Source: Methylococcaceae bacterium (GTDB lineage Bacteria > Pseudomonadota > Gammaproteobacteria > Methylococcales > Methylomonadaceae). Taken from it: a DNA stretch of 8,468 nucleotides. The notes beneath the pieces are model-generated. The model was not told the origin of the DNA and ran no database searches. It saw nothing but the letters and a program-made list of their open reading frames with translations. The stretch lies in assembly GCA_947484105.1 (NCBI GenBank), contig CANKON010000050.1:1-8468 (forward strand). Reading direction: 5' to 3'. A program made the translations under genes and the position numbers. Within the stretch, counting starts at the first letter, position 1. Each line of letters starts with the position of its first letter. Positions 1 to 7,510 of the stretch are shown in pieces.

Positions 1-1040
1 AAATTGCTGCCTCAGCCACTGTCGATATGTCAAAAATGACCTTGCTTAGAAACAAAGTCACCGAAGACGAAATTGCCGAGGTCGTATCGAAATGGACGGG
101 GATTCCAGTTTCAAAAATGCTCGAAGGCGAAAAAGAAAAATTGTTGCAAATGGAAACGCATTTAAAACAGCGCGTTATTGGACAAGATGAAGCGTTAGAA
201 GCGGTGAGTAACGCGATTCGCCGTTCACGCGCGGGGTTGTCTGACCCAAATCGTCCGAATGGTTCATTCCTCTTTTTAGGACCAACGGGCGTAGGTAAAA
301 CCGAATTGTGCAAAGCCTTAGCTGAATTTCTGTTCGATACGCCCGACGCAATGGTGCGAATCGATATGTCTGAATTTATGGAAAAACATTCGGTGGCGCG
401 TTTAATCGGTGCGCCTCCAGGTTATGTGGGTTATGAAGAAGGTGGTTATTTAACGGAATTGGTGCGTCGCAAACCGTATTCGGTGATTTTGCTCGACGAA
501 ATCGAAAAAGCGCATCCCGATGTGTTTAATATTTTGTTACAGGTTTTGGATGACGGGCGTTTGACCGACGGGCAAGGTCGCACGGTCGATTTCAAAAATA
601 CCATTATCGTGATGACTTCCAACATCGGTTCGGACACGATTCAAGCGTTGTCGGGCGAGGCGTTGTATAGCGTGATGAAAAATGCGGTAATGGATATTGT
701 GTCAACCAAATTTCGACCTGAATTTATCAATCGCATCGACGAAGCCGTTGTGTTCCATTCGCTTGGACGTGAACAAATTCGCGCCATTTCAACGATTCAA
801 ATTGATTATTTACGGAAACGCTTACAAGAACGCGAAATTGGGTTTGAAATTTCGGATGCGGCAATCGATTTACTCGGTGAAGCGGGATTTGACCCCGTTT
901 ATGGTGCAAGACCTATGAAACGTGCCATTCAACAACAGCTTGAAAATCCACTAGCACAACTGATTTTAAGCGGGCAATTTGTGGCAGGTGACGTGATAAA
1001 AATCAGCGAAAGCGGCGGAGAATTGCAGTTTTTGCGATAA
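1..1040 (+). CDS. clpB: ATP-dependent chaperone ClpB, C-terminal part (5' end outside window)
   Basis: ClpB is the Hsp100 disaggregase, a hexameric AAA+ ATPase in the cytoplasm that threads aggregated proteins through its pore together with DnaK. The reading frame is open to the left edge (first whole codon at base 3), so the ATG at 27 is internal and the N-terminal domain, first AAA+ domain and most of the middle coiled coil are missing. Counting from that internal Met, the second nucleotide-binding domain shows Walker A GPTGVGKT (85-92), the pore loop GYVGYEEGG (132-140), Walker B VILLDE (153-158), an arginine-finger region EFINRIDE (232-239) and sensor-2 GAR (293-295), followed by the C-terminal small domain. 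The match to ClpB, including [27 protein letters not shown] at the domain junction, is nearly residue for residue as I recall the family, and ClpA/ClpC are less likely. All catalytic residues of this half are present. It ends 30 bases before the corA-like gene, with no terminator visible. Confidence 0.97.
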   Translation, partial: IAASATVDMSKMTLLRNKVTEDEIAEVVSKWTGIPVSKMLEGEKEKLLQMETHLKQRVIGQDEALEAVSNAIRRSRAGLSDPNRPNGSFLFLGPTGVGKTELCKALAEFLFDTPDAMVRIDMSEFMEKHSVARLIGAPPGYVGYEEGGYLTELVRRKPYSVILLDEIEKAHPDVFNILLQVLDDGRLTDGQGRTVDFKNTIIVMTSNIGSDTIQALSGEALYSVMKNAVMDIVSTKFRPEFINRIDEAVVFHSLGREQIRAISTIQIDYLRKRLQEREIGFEISDAAIDLLGEAGFDPVYGARPMKRAIQQQLENPLAQLILSGQFVAGDVIKISESGGELQFLR

Positions 1041-1070
1041 TTGCCTTTTAAACACTTTTGAGACGCGCTA

Positions 1071-2381
1071 ATGACCGATATTTCAGAAATTCACACACAA
1101 GAAACGATTTTAAATGTGCGTGGCGTTTTGGCGCGTCATCGACTGGTTGAAGAATTGGTCAAAAAACAAAATCTGGTTGAATTGCAACGCTTGCTTGAAC
1201 AACTCGATACCAACGCGCTGGTTCAAATGCTCGAAACGTTTTCGTCTGAAGACAGACAAATTGTTTGGGAGCTAATTCCTGATTCGCGCAAAGAAACTGT
1301 TTTAATGGCAATGCCTTACGATACACGCGTGGAATTAGCGGCGGATTTTCGTCCCAAAAATCGTAATATGGTAATTCGTGTTTTTGATTTACACGACGGT
1401 TTATTAAGGCAAATTCCGATTGAAACTAAAACCGATTTAAAACACGCGAAACCCATTTGGATTGATTTGGTGATGCCTGAAGATGAGCATTTGAATTGGG
1501 CGCAAGATTTGTTTGATGTCGATTTGCCGAATCCTGAAGATTTAACGGATTTAGAAACCAGTGCGCGATTTTATGTTGAGGATAATGGCGAAGTGCATTT
1601 GCATTCGGATTTTCTACTTGATAGAAAAGATGAGTCGCGCAACGTGGCGGTCGCATTTGTATTGAAAAAAGATACGTTATTTTCGGTTCGTAGCGAAGAA
1701 TTACCAGCTTTTCGTTTGCAACGCTTACGCGCTCGTGCTGAATCGGATTATATTTCTGATGCAAAAGATTTGTTACTGGATTTGTATGCGGCGGATGTCG
1801 AGTATTCGGCAAATGCGTTGGAAGATATTTACACCGAATTGGAAGGCGTGGGGCGGCAAGTTTTCAAATCTTATATGACCGACGAAGAAGCTGCAAAAAT
1901 TCTTGCGGCGATTGCCGAAGAAGAAGATTTAAACGGGCGAATTCGACGTAATGTTTTAGATACGCGCCGTGCGTTGTCATTTTTAATGCGAGGCAAATTT
2001 TTATCTGAAAGTCAGCATGAAGATGTGCGTGAAATTTTGCGTGACATTGAATCGCTCGACGGTCACACCTCATTTTTGGTTAATAAAATCAATTTCCAAA
2101 TGGATGCAACGGTTGGTTTCATTAACGTTAATCAAAACAAAGATTTAAAACGTTTAACGGTAATTAGTTTAGTTTTTATGCCCTTGAACGTGATTGCGGG
2201 AATTGGCGGAATGTCCGAATTTTCGATGATGACAGAGGGCATTCCATGGCAATTTTCTTACAGCGCATTATTAGGCGGATTGGCTTTCGTTTCATGGGTG
2301 ACATTTATATTTGTGCAATTTTTTGAACGGCGAAAAATTCGCCGTTTATCGATGCAAAACAATAAAATGCAAAAACGTTAA
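1071..2381 (+). CDS. CorA-family divalent cation transporter with MgtE_N-like N-terminal region and GMS in place of GMN
   Basis: Likely an inner-membrane Mg2+ (or other divalent cation) channel of the 2-TM CorA superfamily, 436 residues. Residues about 17-100 are helical and leucine-rich with a periodicity like the MgtE_N regulatory domain ([18 protein letters not shown], then [14 protein letters not shown]). Residues about 130-355 look like the CorA cytoplasmic funnel, with a long acidic helical segment. Two membrane segments lie at the C-terminus (about 362-380 and 396-416), followed by a basic tail (ERRKIRR), as CorA requires. The pore signature, normally GMN, reads G-G-M-S-E-F at 379-384, so Ser382 replaces the Asn. 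The following MMTEGIPW fits the usual periplasmic loop position. I recall GMSEF variants in proteobacterial proteins annotated as CorA family, so this is probably a natural subfamily rather than damage; ion selectivity cannot be read off. The start follows a weak GAG about nine bases upstream. The stop overlaps the convergent tldD stop. Confidence 0.85.
   Translation: MTDISEIHTQETILNVRGVLARHRLVEELVKKQNLVELQRLLEQLDTNALVQMLETFSSEDRQIVWELIPDSRKETVLMAMPYDTRVELAADFRPKNRNMVIRVFDLHDGLLRQIPIETKTDLKHAKPIWIDLVMPEDEHLNWAQDLFDVDLPNPEDLTDLETSARFYVEDNGEVHLHSDFLLDRKDESRNVAVAFVLKKDTLFSVRSEELPAFRLQRLRARAESDYISDAKDLLLDLYAADVEYSANALEDIYTELEGVGRQVFKSYMTDEEAAKILAAIAEEEDLNGRIRRNVLDTRRALSFLMRGKFLSESQHEDVREILRDIESLDGHTSFLVNKINFQMDATVGFINVNQNKDLKRLTVISLVFMPLNVIAGIGGMSEFSMMTEGIPWQFSYSALLGGLAFVSWVTFIFVQFFERRKIRRLSMQNNKMQKR
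2326..2346. other. Perfect 9-bp inverted repeat with 3-base loop in the 3' end of the corA-like gene
   Basis: AACGGCGAA (2326-2334) pairs with TTCGCCGTT (2338-2346) around an AAA loop. It lies inside the codons for ERRKIRR of the CorA-like protein and, on the other strand, starts 31 bases past the tldD stop. Neither strand has a U-tract after the stem, so it is not a textbook intrinsic terminator. It could still mark the 3' end of the tldD transcript, or be a by-product of the basic codon run. Confidence 0.45.
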
Positions 2382-3820
2382 ACTTTCGTGCCACCAACCG
2401 TTAAACCGTCGATTTTCATCGTCGGTTGACCGACACCAACAGGGACGCTCTGTCCATCTTTACCACACGTTCCCACGCCGCTGTCGAGTTCTAAATCGTT
2501 GCCAACCATTGAAACTTTCGTCAATACGTCAGGACCATTTCCTATTAACGTTGCGCCTTTGACAGGGCGCGTGATTTTGCCGTTTTCGATTAAATACGCT
2601 TCGCTAGCTGAAAATACGAATTTTCCTGATGTGATGTCAACTTGTCCGCCTGCAAAATTTTTCGCGTATAAACCGTTTTTCACCGATGCAATAATTTCTT
2701 CGGGTTGATGTTTGCCTGCCAACATATAAGTGTTAGTCATGCGTGGCATCGGTAAATGCGCGTAAGATTCACGGCGACCGTTTCCAGTCGGTGCAACGCC
2801 CATCAATCGTGCGTTTAAACGGTCTTGCATATAACCTTTTAAAATCCCGTTTTCGATTAAAACCGTATTTTCAGTTTGTGTACCTTCGTCGTCTATGCTT
2901 AAAGAGCCACGTCGTCCGTGTAACGTACCATCGTCAACAACGGTGCATAATTCAGAGGCAACGCGTTCGCCTACTCGCCCGCTAAATGCTGATGTCCCTT
3001 TACGATTAAAATCGCCTTCTAAACCGTGACCAATGGCTTCGTGTAACAAAATACCAGGCCAACCGGCACCCAAAACAACCGTCATATTTCCAGCGGGAGC
3101 TTCACCTGCTTCTAAATTTACAAGTGCTTGGCGCATCGCTTCACGCGCATAATTCATTGCCGTATCTTGCTCAAAAAACATCGCGTAATCACAGCGTCCA
3201 CCGCCGCCCATACTACCTTGTTCACGTTTGCCATTTTCAACGACAATAACTGTAATGTTTAAACGCACAAGTGGGCGTACATCAGCGAGCAAATGTCCAT
3301 CTTGATTTGCTACCAAAATATGCTCATGAACACCCGATAAACTCACAATTACTTCTTCAATGCGTGAATCTAAAGCGCGAGTTTGACTGTCGATTTGTTT
3401 TAAAAAATCAATTTTTTGTTGGTCTTCAAGCGATTTCAATGGATTCAAAGTTGGATAAAGCAACCGCGCATTTTGTTCGACGGATTTTAAATTCACTTGG
3501 GCATTTTGCGCTTGGCGGGTAATCGCTTTTACATTATTTATCGCCTCGAATAAAACAGGCATTTCCAAACGGTCGCTATAAGCAAAACCTGTTTTTTCAC
3601 CCGAAACCGCCCGCACGCCTGCACCTTGTTCAATACTGTGATGACCTTCTTTCACAATGCCGCTTTCAAGCACCCATGATTCCGTGTGGCTTGATTGGAA
3701 ATAAATATCTGCCGCATCAACGTCTGCACTCAAAAGGTGATTCATCAATTTTTCAATGTCGGAATCGTGAATGTTTGCGGGGGTGATAATTGCTTGTCGT
3801 GCCAGTTGAAGTAAGTGCAT
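2378..3820 (-). CDS. tldD: TldD metalloprotease subunit
   Basis: TldD pairs with TldE (PmbA) to form a cytosolic zinc metalloprotease (peptidase family U62) that degrades unfolded peptides, matures microcin B17 leader peptides and processes CcdA in E. coli. The protein from the ATG at 3820 has 480 residues, against 481 in E. coli. The zinc motif H-E-A-I-G-H is at 260-265 (ligands His260 and His264, catalytic Glu261), and Cys452 aligns with the third ligand, E. coli Cys454; the constant offset of two supports this start. Other strongly conserved stretches are [14 protein letters not shown] near the N-terminus, [25 protein letters not shown] and [14 protein letters not shown]. The frame stays open upstream to a TTG at 3862, but that adds 14 unconserved residues and would begin inside a hairpin, so I reject it; CAGG precedes the chosen ATG. 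tldE is not in this window. The stop codon overlaps that of the convergent corA-like gene. Confidence 0.96.
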   Translation of the reverse strand: MHLLQLARQAIITPANIHDSDIEKLMNHLLSADVDAADIYFQSSHTESWVLESGIVKEGHHSIEQGAGVRAVSGEKTGFAYSDRLEMPVLFEAINNVKAITRQAQNAQVNLKSVEQNARLLYPTLNPLKSLEDQQKIDFLKQIDSQTRALDSRIEEVIVSLSGVHEHILVANQDGHLLADVRPLVRLNITVIVVENGKREQGSMGGGGRCDYAMFFEQDTAMNYAREAMRQALVNLEAGEAPAGNMTVVLGAGWPGILLHEAIGHGLEGDFNRKGTSAFSGRVGERVASELCTVVDDGTLHGRRGSLSIDDEGTQTENTVLIENGILKGYMQDRLNARLMGVAPTGNGRRESYAHLPMPRMTNTYMLAGKHQPEEIIASVKNGLYAKNFAGGQVDITSGKFVFSASEAYLIENGKITRPVKGATLIGNGPDVLTKVSMVGNDLELDSGVGTCGKDGQSVPVGVGQPTMKIDGLTVGGTKV

Positions 3821-3854
3821 AAGACCTGAATGTAATTGTGATTGTGCGTGAGGA

Positions 3855-3879
3855 AGAGGCAAGTTTAGAACCTGCCTCT
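3855..3879. repeat. Intergenic palindrome (possible dispersed repeat) between the nlpE-like gene and tldD
   Basis: AGAGGCA (3855-3861) pairs perfectly with TGCCTCT (3873-3879). On the minus transcript the stem continues through a G-U pair, a G-C pair and two U-A pairs to a 3-base CUA loop, giving about 11 paired positions. No U-tract follows on the minus strand (TCCTCACG comes next), so it is a poor intrinsic terminator for the nlpE-like gene. Length, near-perfect symmetry and intergenic placement resemble REP-type palindromic units, but only one copy is visible here, so repeat status is inference. Confidence 0.5.
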
Positions 3880-3896
3880 ACAATTTAATAAGGTGG

Positions 3897-4415
3897 TTAA
3901 TGAATATGAACTTCGCGGGTTTGAACGGTGTCACTACGACGTAAAATATAACTATCAGCTTTTTCGCCCGTAAATTGTTTTCCGTCATCGTTAAGCTGAA
4001 TCAATGTACCTTCATCTTTAATTCGATATTGACGAGTCGTCGATTCGTGATTTTTGGGCGTTAATAAAACGAGTTTATTTTCATCATCCCAACTATATTT
4101 TCCCTTTTCATAAAACTCTCTGGAAGATTCTTTTGCAGACTGCGTGACGAGCAAATAATTATTGTTATCTTTTAACGACAGCGTCGCTTTAATTCCATTG
4201 CAATTATCGCAAGGTAAATAACCGTAAAAAACCCCGTGGAATTTTTTACTTTCTTCAACAGCGGTTAAATGATTGGCGTGGTCGCCATCTTGTTGATGCG
4301 TCGCAACTCGCGCTTCAAGAAATTTTTGTTGAGCAGATAAATCCGTCGCGGCAATCGCAGAATTTGCTAAAAATAACACACCCAAAAAAGCTAAATTTTG
4401 TTTCATTGTTTTCAT
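3897..4415 (-). CDS. NlpE N-terminal-domain-like periplasmic protein, without lipobox
   Basis: A 172-residue protein with a type I signal peptide (Met-Lys start, hydrophobic core LAFLGVLFLA, likely cleavage after AIA at about residue 22). Residues about 59-165 match the N-terminal domain of NlpE, the envelope-stress and copper-linked protein that activates Cpx signalling in E. coli: F-Y-G-Y-L-P-C-D-N-C-N-G-I, with Cys69 and Cys72 as the only cysteines, is the family's CXXC signature. Unlike E. coli NlpE (236 residues, lipoprotein, two domains), it has no lipobox cysteine and no second OB-fold domain, so I infer a soluble periplasmic protein. Histidines cluster before the domain (THQQDGDHANH) and at the C-terminus (HIH), which might bind metal. 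The start is uncertain: in-frame ATGs lie at 4424, 4415 and 4406. GGAGA sits one base from the first but nine from the second, so I chose 4415. It follows dapE closely and is probably cotranscribed with it. Confidence 0.78.
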   Translation of the reverse strand: MKTMKQNLAFLGVLFLANSAIAATDLSAQQKFLEARVATHQQDGDHANHLTAVEESKKFHGVFYGYLPCDNCNGIKATLSLKDNNNYLLVTQSAKESSREFYEKGKYSWDDENKLVLLTPKNHESTTRQYRIKDEGTLIQLNDDGKQFTGEKADSYILRRSDTVQTREVHIH

Positions 4416-4424
4416 AAAACGCAT

Positions 4425-4429
4425 TCTCC
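4425..4429 (-). promoter_or_regulatory. Shine-Dalgarno GGAGA that decides the nlpE-like start
   Basis: On the minus strand GGAGA lies one base before the ATG at 4424, too close for initiation there, and nine bases before the ATG at 4415, a workable spacing. It therefore favours the second Met. Confidence 0.6.
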
Positions 4430-4447
4430 AAAAGTTGTTTAAGGTTT

Positions 4448-5578
4448 TTACTTGTTTAACAATTCAATCAACATCTGTTCATAAATGTTGCTTAAAATTT
4501 CCAAATCGGCAACGCCAATGTGTTCATTGACTTTATGAATACTCGCGTTTAATGCGCCGAGTTCAAGCACTTGTGCGCCTGTTGGTGCGATAAAACGCCC
4601 GTCAGACGTGCCGCCGCCTGTATCATCGACCGTTTCAAAACCCGTTACTTTTTTAATTGCAACGTGTGCGGCATCAATCAATGCGCCTTTTGAGGTTAAA
4701 AACGGGTTCCCCGACAAACGCCACACAATTTCGTATGTTAAATCGTGTCGATTCAAAATTTCTTCGGTGCGTTGTTTGATGATTTCGTCGGTTAATTCGG
4801 TACTGAAACGCAAATTAAATTGCACATTTGCATTTGCTGGAATGACGTTTTCTGCCCCTGCGCCACTGTGAATGTTGGAAATTTGCAAACTCGTTGCAGG
4901 GAAAAACTCGTTGCCGTTATCCCAAACTTCATTCACCAAATCGTTTAATGCGGGCGTGATTTTGTGAATCGGATTATCGGCAATTTCGGGATACGCAACG
5001 TGACCTTGAACACCGTGAACCGTTAAGTTTGCATTCAACGAACCACGTCGTCCCACGCGAATTACGTCGCCGATTTTTTTATCGCTCGACGGTTCGCCGA
5101 CTAAACACCAATCAATTTTATCGCCGCGATTTTCTAAAACTTCGACCACTTTCACCACGCCATTTGTCGCGGCACCTTCTTCGTCGCTGGTGAGCATAAT
5201 CGCAATAGAACCTGCGTGGTTTGGGTGATTTTTAATGAATCGCTCAACCGCAGTAATAAAACACGCAATGCCACCTTTCATGTCCGCCGCGCCGCGTCCA
5301 TATAAATTACCGTTACGAATGGTCGGCTCAAACGGCGGAGATTCCCACAAATTCAACGCGCCCACTGGCACAACGTCGGTGTGACCTAAAAAAACAAACA
5401 GCGGTTTTGCATCACCACGACGCAGCCACATATTTTCGGTGTTGCCAAAATTTAATCGTTCATCAATAAAGCCTAAAGGTGTTAAACAATTGGCGATTAA
5501 ATCTAAACAGCCTGCATCATTAGGCGTAACTGATTCGCGACGAATTAAATCTTTTAAAAGTTCTAACGTATCTGTCAT
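4448..5578 (-). CDS. dapE: Succinyl-diaminopimelate desuccinylase DapE
   Basis: DapE hydrolyses N-succinyl-LL-2,6-diaminopimelate to succinate and LL-diaminopimelate in the succinylase branch of the lysine/peptidoglycan pathway; it is a cytosolic dizinc M20 enzyme. From the ATG at 5578 the protein has 376 residues (377 in Haemophilus influenzae). All metal and catalytic residues are visible: His66 and Asp68 in GHTDVVPVG, Asp99 in GRGAADMKGG, Glu133 and Glu134 in TSDEEG, Glu162 in VGEPSS and His348 in ASIHKVNEH, each one less than the H. influenzae numbering. The dimerisation lid domain lies between, at about 177-290. The frame extends two codons further to a TTG at 5584, but the ATG at 5578 overlaps the yffB stop as ATGA and matches family length, so translational coupling to yffB is likely. 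yffB-dapE is also the order in E. coli. The nlpE-like gene follows closely downstream. Confidence 0.97.
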   Translation of the reverse strand: MTDTLELLKDLIRRESVTPNDAGCLDLIANCLTPLGFIDERLNFGNTENMWLRRGDAKPLFVFLGHTDVVPVGALNLWESPPFEPTIRNGNLYGRGAADMKGGIACFITAVERFIKNHPNHAGSIAIMLTSDEEGAATNGVVKVVEVLENRGDKIDWCLVGEPSSDKKIGDVIRVGRRGSLNANLTVHGVQGHVAYPEIADNPIHKITPALNDLVNEVWDNGNEFFPATSLQISNIHSGAGAENVIPANANVQFNLRFSTELTDEIIKQRTEEILNRHDLTYEIVWRLSGNPFLTSKGALIDAAHVAIKKVTGFETVDDTGGGTSDGRFIAPTGAQVLELGALNASIHKVNEHIGVADLEILSNIYEQMLIELLNK

Positions 5579-5925
5579 AAACAATGTTTTTCGTAAGCTC
5601 TGGTGTCAAAACCTACCAACAAAACCGTTCCGTTATCAATCACAGGGCGTTTCATCAATGTTCGATTTTGAGCAATTAACGGCAATGCAGTTTCGATTTT
5701 CGTGCAAAGTTGTTGCTGTTCAGGCGACAATTTCCGCCACGTCATGCCTTTACGGTTTAACAAAACTTGCCAATCATCAAGCCGTGCGGCAAATTTTTTT
5801 AACGTTTCCAACGTCAAACCTTGGCTACGAATATCGTGGAATTTGTATTCAATTTGATGCTCATCAAACCAAACCCGCGCTTTTTTGACGGTGTCGCAAT
5901 TTGTTAAACCGTAAATAATCATCAT
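5575..5925 (-). CDS. yffB: YffB-type ArsC/Spx-family thioredoxin-fold protein
   Basis: A 116-residue member of the ArsC/Spx/MgsR family, closest to the E. coli YffB group as I recall it. The N-terminus MIIYGLTNCDTVKKARVWFDEH carries the single active-site-position cysteine in NCDT at about residue 10. The middle holds LLNRKGMTWRKL, and the C-terminal part has MKRPVIDNG followed by LVGF, both characteristic of the family. It is not an arsenate reductase by context: no ars genes are near, and YffB function remains poorly defined (a glutathione-dependent thiol reductase role has been suggested for the group). Two adjacent ATGs exist, at 5925 and 5922. AGAAGG sits three bases before the first and six before the second, so the second may be the true start. 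The gene shares one base with the upstream acidic ORF (TAATG) and four with dapE (ATGA), so all three are probably coupled. Confidence 0.92.
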   Translation of the reverse strand: MMIIYGLTNCDTVKKARVWFDEHQIEYKFHDIRSQGLTLETLKKFAARLDDWQVLLNRKGMTWRKLSPEQQQLCTKIETALPLIAQNRTLMKRPVIDNGTVLLVGFDTRAYEKHCL

Positions 5926-6170
5926 TAACCTTCTGCGCCGCCGAGTAAATCTTCGATGGCAGGTAATTCTGGATCTGTTTTCAAACGTACTTTGTAAAGG
6001 TCGATAAGTTCCATTAAGGCTTGTTCTAAATCGCCTAAAATCTCTTCTTCGTTTTCAATTTCTTCGTCTGGTACTTCACCTGATTCGAGGTAATCTTGTT
6101 GGGTATTGACCGAATCTTCGACCGATAAAATTGCGTACATCAAAGTGGTGCTGGAAATCTCTTTGCTCAT
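5925..6170 (-). CDS. Small acidic protein of unknown function
   Basis: I do not recognise this 81-residue protein. It is strongly acidic: I count 22 Asp/Glu against 4 Lys/Arg, with a dense patch PDEEIENEEEILGDLEQ at about 34-50. It has no cysteine, no signal peptide and no membrane segment, so it should be cytosolic. The pattern suggests an N-terminal helix (SSTTLMYAILSVEDSVNTQQ), an acidic middle and an amphipathic helix (DLEQALMELIDLYKVRL). It is very likely a real gene: an ATG preceded by AAAGG with a seven-base spacer, a position 32 bases after queC on the same strand, and a stop that overlaps the yffB start as TAATG. The coupling to yffB-dapE suggests a shared transcript but not a function. 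Acidic small proteins can be inhibitors, DNA mimics or assembly partners; nothing here chooses among these. Confidence 0.75.
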   Translation of the reverse strand: MSKEISSTTLMYAILSVEDSVNTQQDYLESGEVPDEEIENEEEILGDLEQALMELIDLYKVRLKTDPELPAIEDLLGGAEG

Positions 6171-6202
6171 GGTTTTGCCTTTTGGTTAAGTTAAAAAATT
6201 TG

Positions 6203-6874
6203 TTATGTTGTGTAGCGTGTTGAATCTTCAATCTCAGCCGCTTCAAATCCCGCTTTGCGTAATCGACACGCATCACACGTTCCGCAGGCTTCGCCGTTTT
6301 CATTGGCAGAATAACATGAAACAGTTTGCTGATAATCTACGCCCAATTTTGTACCTGCTTCAATAATTTCGGCTTTGCTCAAATGAATTAACGGTGTATG
6401 AATTTTAAACGGTTCACCTTCAACGCTGGCTTTTGTGGCTAAATTTGCCATCGTTTCAAACGCGCTGATAAATTCTGGTCGGCAATCAGGATAACCCGAA
6501 TAATCCACGGCATTCACACCGATAAAAATATCTTGCGCGTGTAATACCTCTGCCCAACCTAAAGCCAACGATAAAAAAACCGTATTTCGGGCGGGAACGT
6601 AAGTTACTGGAATTCCTGTTTCTAACGTTTGTGGCACAGCAATGTCAGAATCCGTCAACGCGCTGCCGCCAATCGTTCCCAAGCCTAAACTTACGACTTT
6701 CCGTGTCACACCATAATCTACGGCTATTTTCTCGCCTGCTTGCAATTCTGCTTTATTACGTTGTCCATAGTCGAAACTCAGCGCATAACATTCATAGCCT
6801 TGCGCTTGCGCCATTGCTAAAACGGTGACGGAATCGAGTCCGCCTGAAAGTAAAACGACAGCCTTTTTTTGCAT
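6203..6874 (-). CDS. queC: 7-cyano-7-deazaguanine synthase QueC
   Basis: QueC converts 7-carboxy-7-deazaguanine plus ammonia to 7-cyano-7-deazaguanine (preQ0) with ATP, the last step before QueF/Tgt in queuosine synthesis. The 223-residue protein is full length. The PP-loop ATP-binding motif SGGLDS is at 10-15. [11 protein letters not shown] and [17 protein letters not shown] are family hallmarks, as is [17 protein letters not shown]. The structural zinc site is complete with Cys187, Cys197, Cys200 and Cys203 (SCY, then CGTCDAC). The start ATG directly follows the queE TAA with no gap, and AAGGA lies six bases upstream of it inside the queE end, a good ribosome site. queE-queC after the tol-pal genes is a familiar gammaproteobacterial arrangement. 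Confidence 0.98.
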   Translation of the reverse strand: MQKKAVVLLSGGLDSVTVLAMAQAQGYECYALSFDYGQRNKAELQAGEKIAVDYGVTRKVVSLGLGTIGGSALTDSDIAVPQTLETGIPVTYVPARNTVFLSLALGWAEVLHAQDIFIGVNAVDYSGYPDCRPEFISAFETMANLATKASVEGEPFKIHTPLIHLSKAEIIEAGTKLGVDYQQTVSCYSANENGEACGTCDACRLRKAGFEAAEIEDSTRYTT

Positions 6875-7510
6875 TTATTTTCCTTGTGCGTCTTGCCACA
6901 AGAGTTTGTGAAGTTGAATTTGAAAACGCACGGGCAATTTATCGGCTAAAATTTTTTCGGCGAGTTCAGTAGGATTTTGCGTTGGCACAACAGGCGAAAA
7001 CAAAACTTGGCAACGTTGCACTAAATCGTAATCGATCATGATTTTTTTCGCCCAGTCGTAATCATTAGCATCGGCAATCACAAATTTGACTTGATCTTGC
7101 GCGGTTAAAAACGCGATATTTTCATAACGATTTTTTTCAACTTCGCCACAACTTGGCGTTTTTAAATCCATCACTTTAACGATTCGATTATCGACTTTGG
7201 ATACGTCTAACGCGCCGCTGGTTTCGAGTGAAACGTTAAATTTTTCATCTGCTAATTGTGTCAATAATGTTAAACATGCAGGTTGCGCGAGTGGTTCGCC
7301 GCCTGTCACGCAAACGGTTTTGCAGTCATATTTTTGAATTTCAGAAAAAATATCAGCAAGCGACATTTTTACACCGCCTGAAAACGCATAACTCGTGTCG
7401 CAATAATTACAACGTAACGGGCAACCCGTTAAACGTACAAAAACCGTTGGAAGTCCGACCGTGTTCGATTCGCCTTGAAGAGAATAGAAAATTTCGCTGA
7501 TGCGTAACAT
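6875..7510 (-). CDS. queE: 7-carboxy-7-deazaguanine synthase QueE (radical SAM)
   Basis: QueE is the radical SAM enzyme that contracts 6-carboxytetrahydropterin to 7-carboxy-7-deazaguanine, the step before QueC. The 211-residue protein has the CX3CX2C iron-sulfur motif at Cys30, Cys34 and Cys37 (GCPLRCNYCDT), the substrate-binding start RISEIFYSLQGES at 3-15, and the SAM-contacting VTGGEPLAQ at about 69-77, followed by ETSG. DLKTPSCGE in the middle and SPV near the end fit the compact radical SAM core of this family. The ATG abuts the cpoB TAA with no spacing and has no strong Shine-Dalgarno, which suggests translational coupling to cpoB. A stem-loop ends 19 bases before the start. Confidence 0.97.
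   Translation of the reverse strand: MLRISEIFYSLQGESNTVGLPTVFVRLTGCPLRCNYCDTSYAFSGGVKMSLADIFSEIQKYDCKTVCVTGGEPLAQPACLTLLTQLADEKFNVSLETSGALDVSKVDNRIVKVMDLKTPSCGEVEKNRYENIAFLTAQDQVKFVIADANDYDWAKKIMIDYDLVQRCQVLFSPVVPTQNPTELAEKILADKLPVRFQIQLHKLLWQDAQGK

Noticed and set aside
27..1040. Complete short ClpB-like gene starting at the ATG at 27
   Set aside because: The frame is open to the left edge and continues ClpB-like sequence, so this Met is internal to a gene cut by the window.
1426..1812. 128-codon open frame on the minus strand inside the corA-like gene
   Set aside because: Low-complexity His/Asn/Pro-rich translation typical of a reverse-strand shadow; the sense gene is clearly coding.
3821..3854. 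Possible sigma-70 promoter for tldD (TTGCCT with a 17-base spacer to ACAATT)
   Set aside because: The -10 candidate matches the consensus poorly and the -35 candidate is part of the hairpin arm, so I cannot support it.
4064..4080. AT-only inverted repeat AATAAA...TTTATT in the nlpE-like gene
   Set aside because: Only six A-T pairs inside coding sequence; expected by chance in AT-rich DNA.
5439..5888. 149-codon open frame on the plus strand opposite yffB and dapE
   Set aside because: It is antisense to two well-conserved genes, has no recognisable domain and no good ribosome site; it is a shadow of their codon usage.
5575..5925. Arsenate reductase ArsC
   Set aside because: The NCDT active-site pattern, the GMTWRKL stretch and the neighbouring dapE fit the YffB group; no arsenic-resistance genes are nearby.
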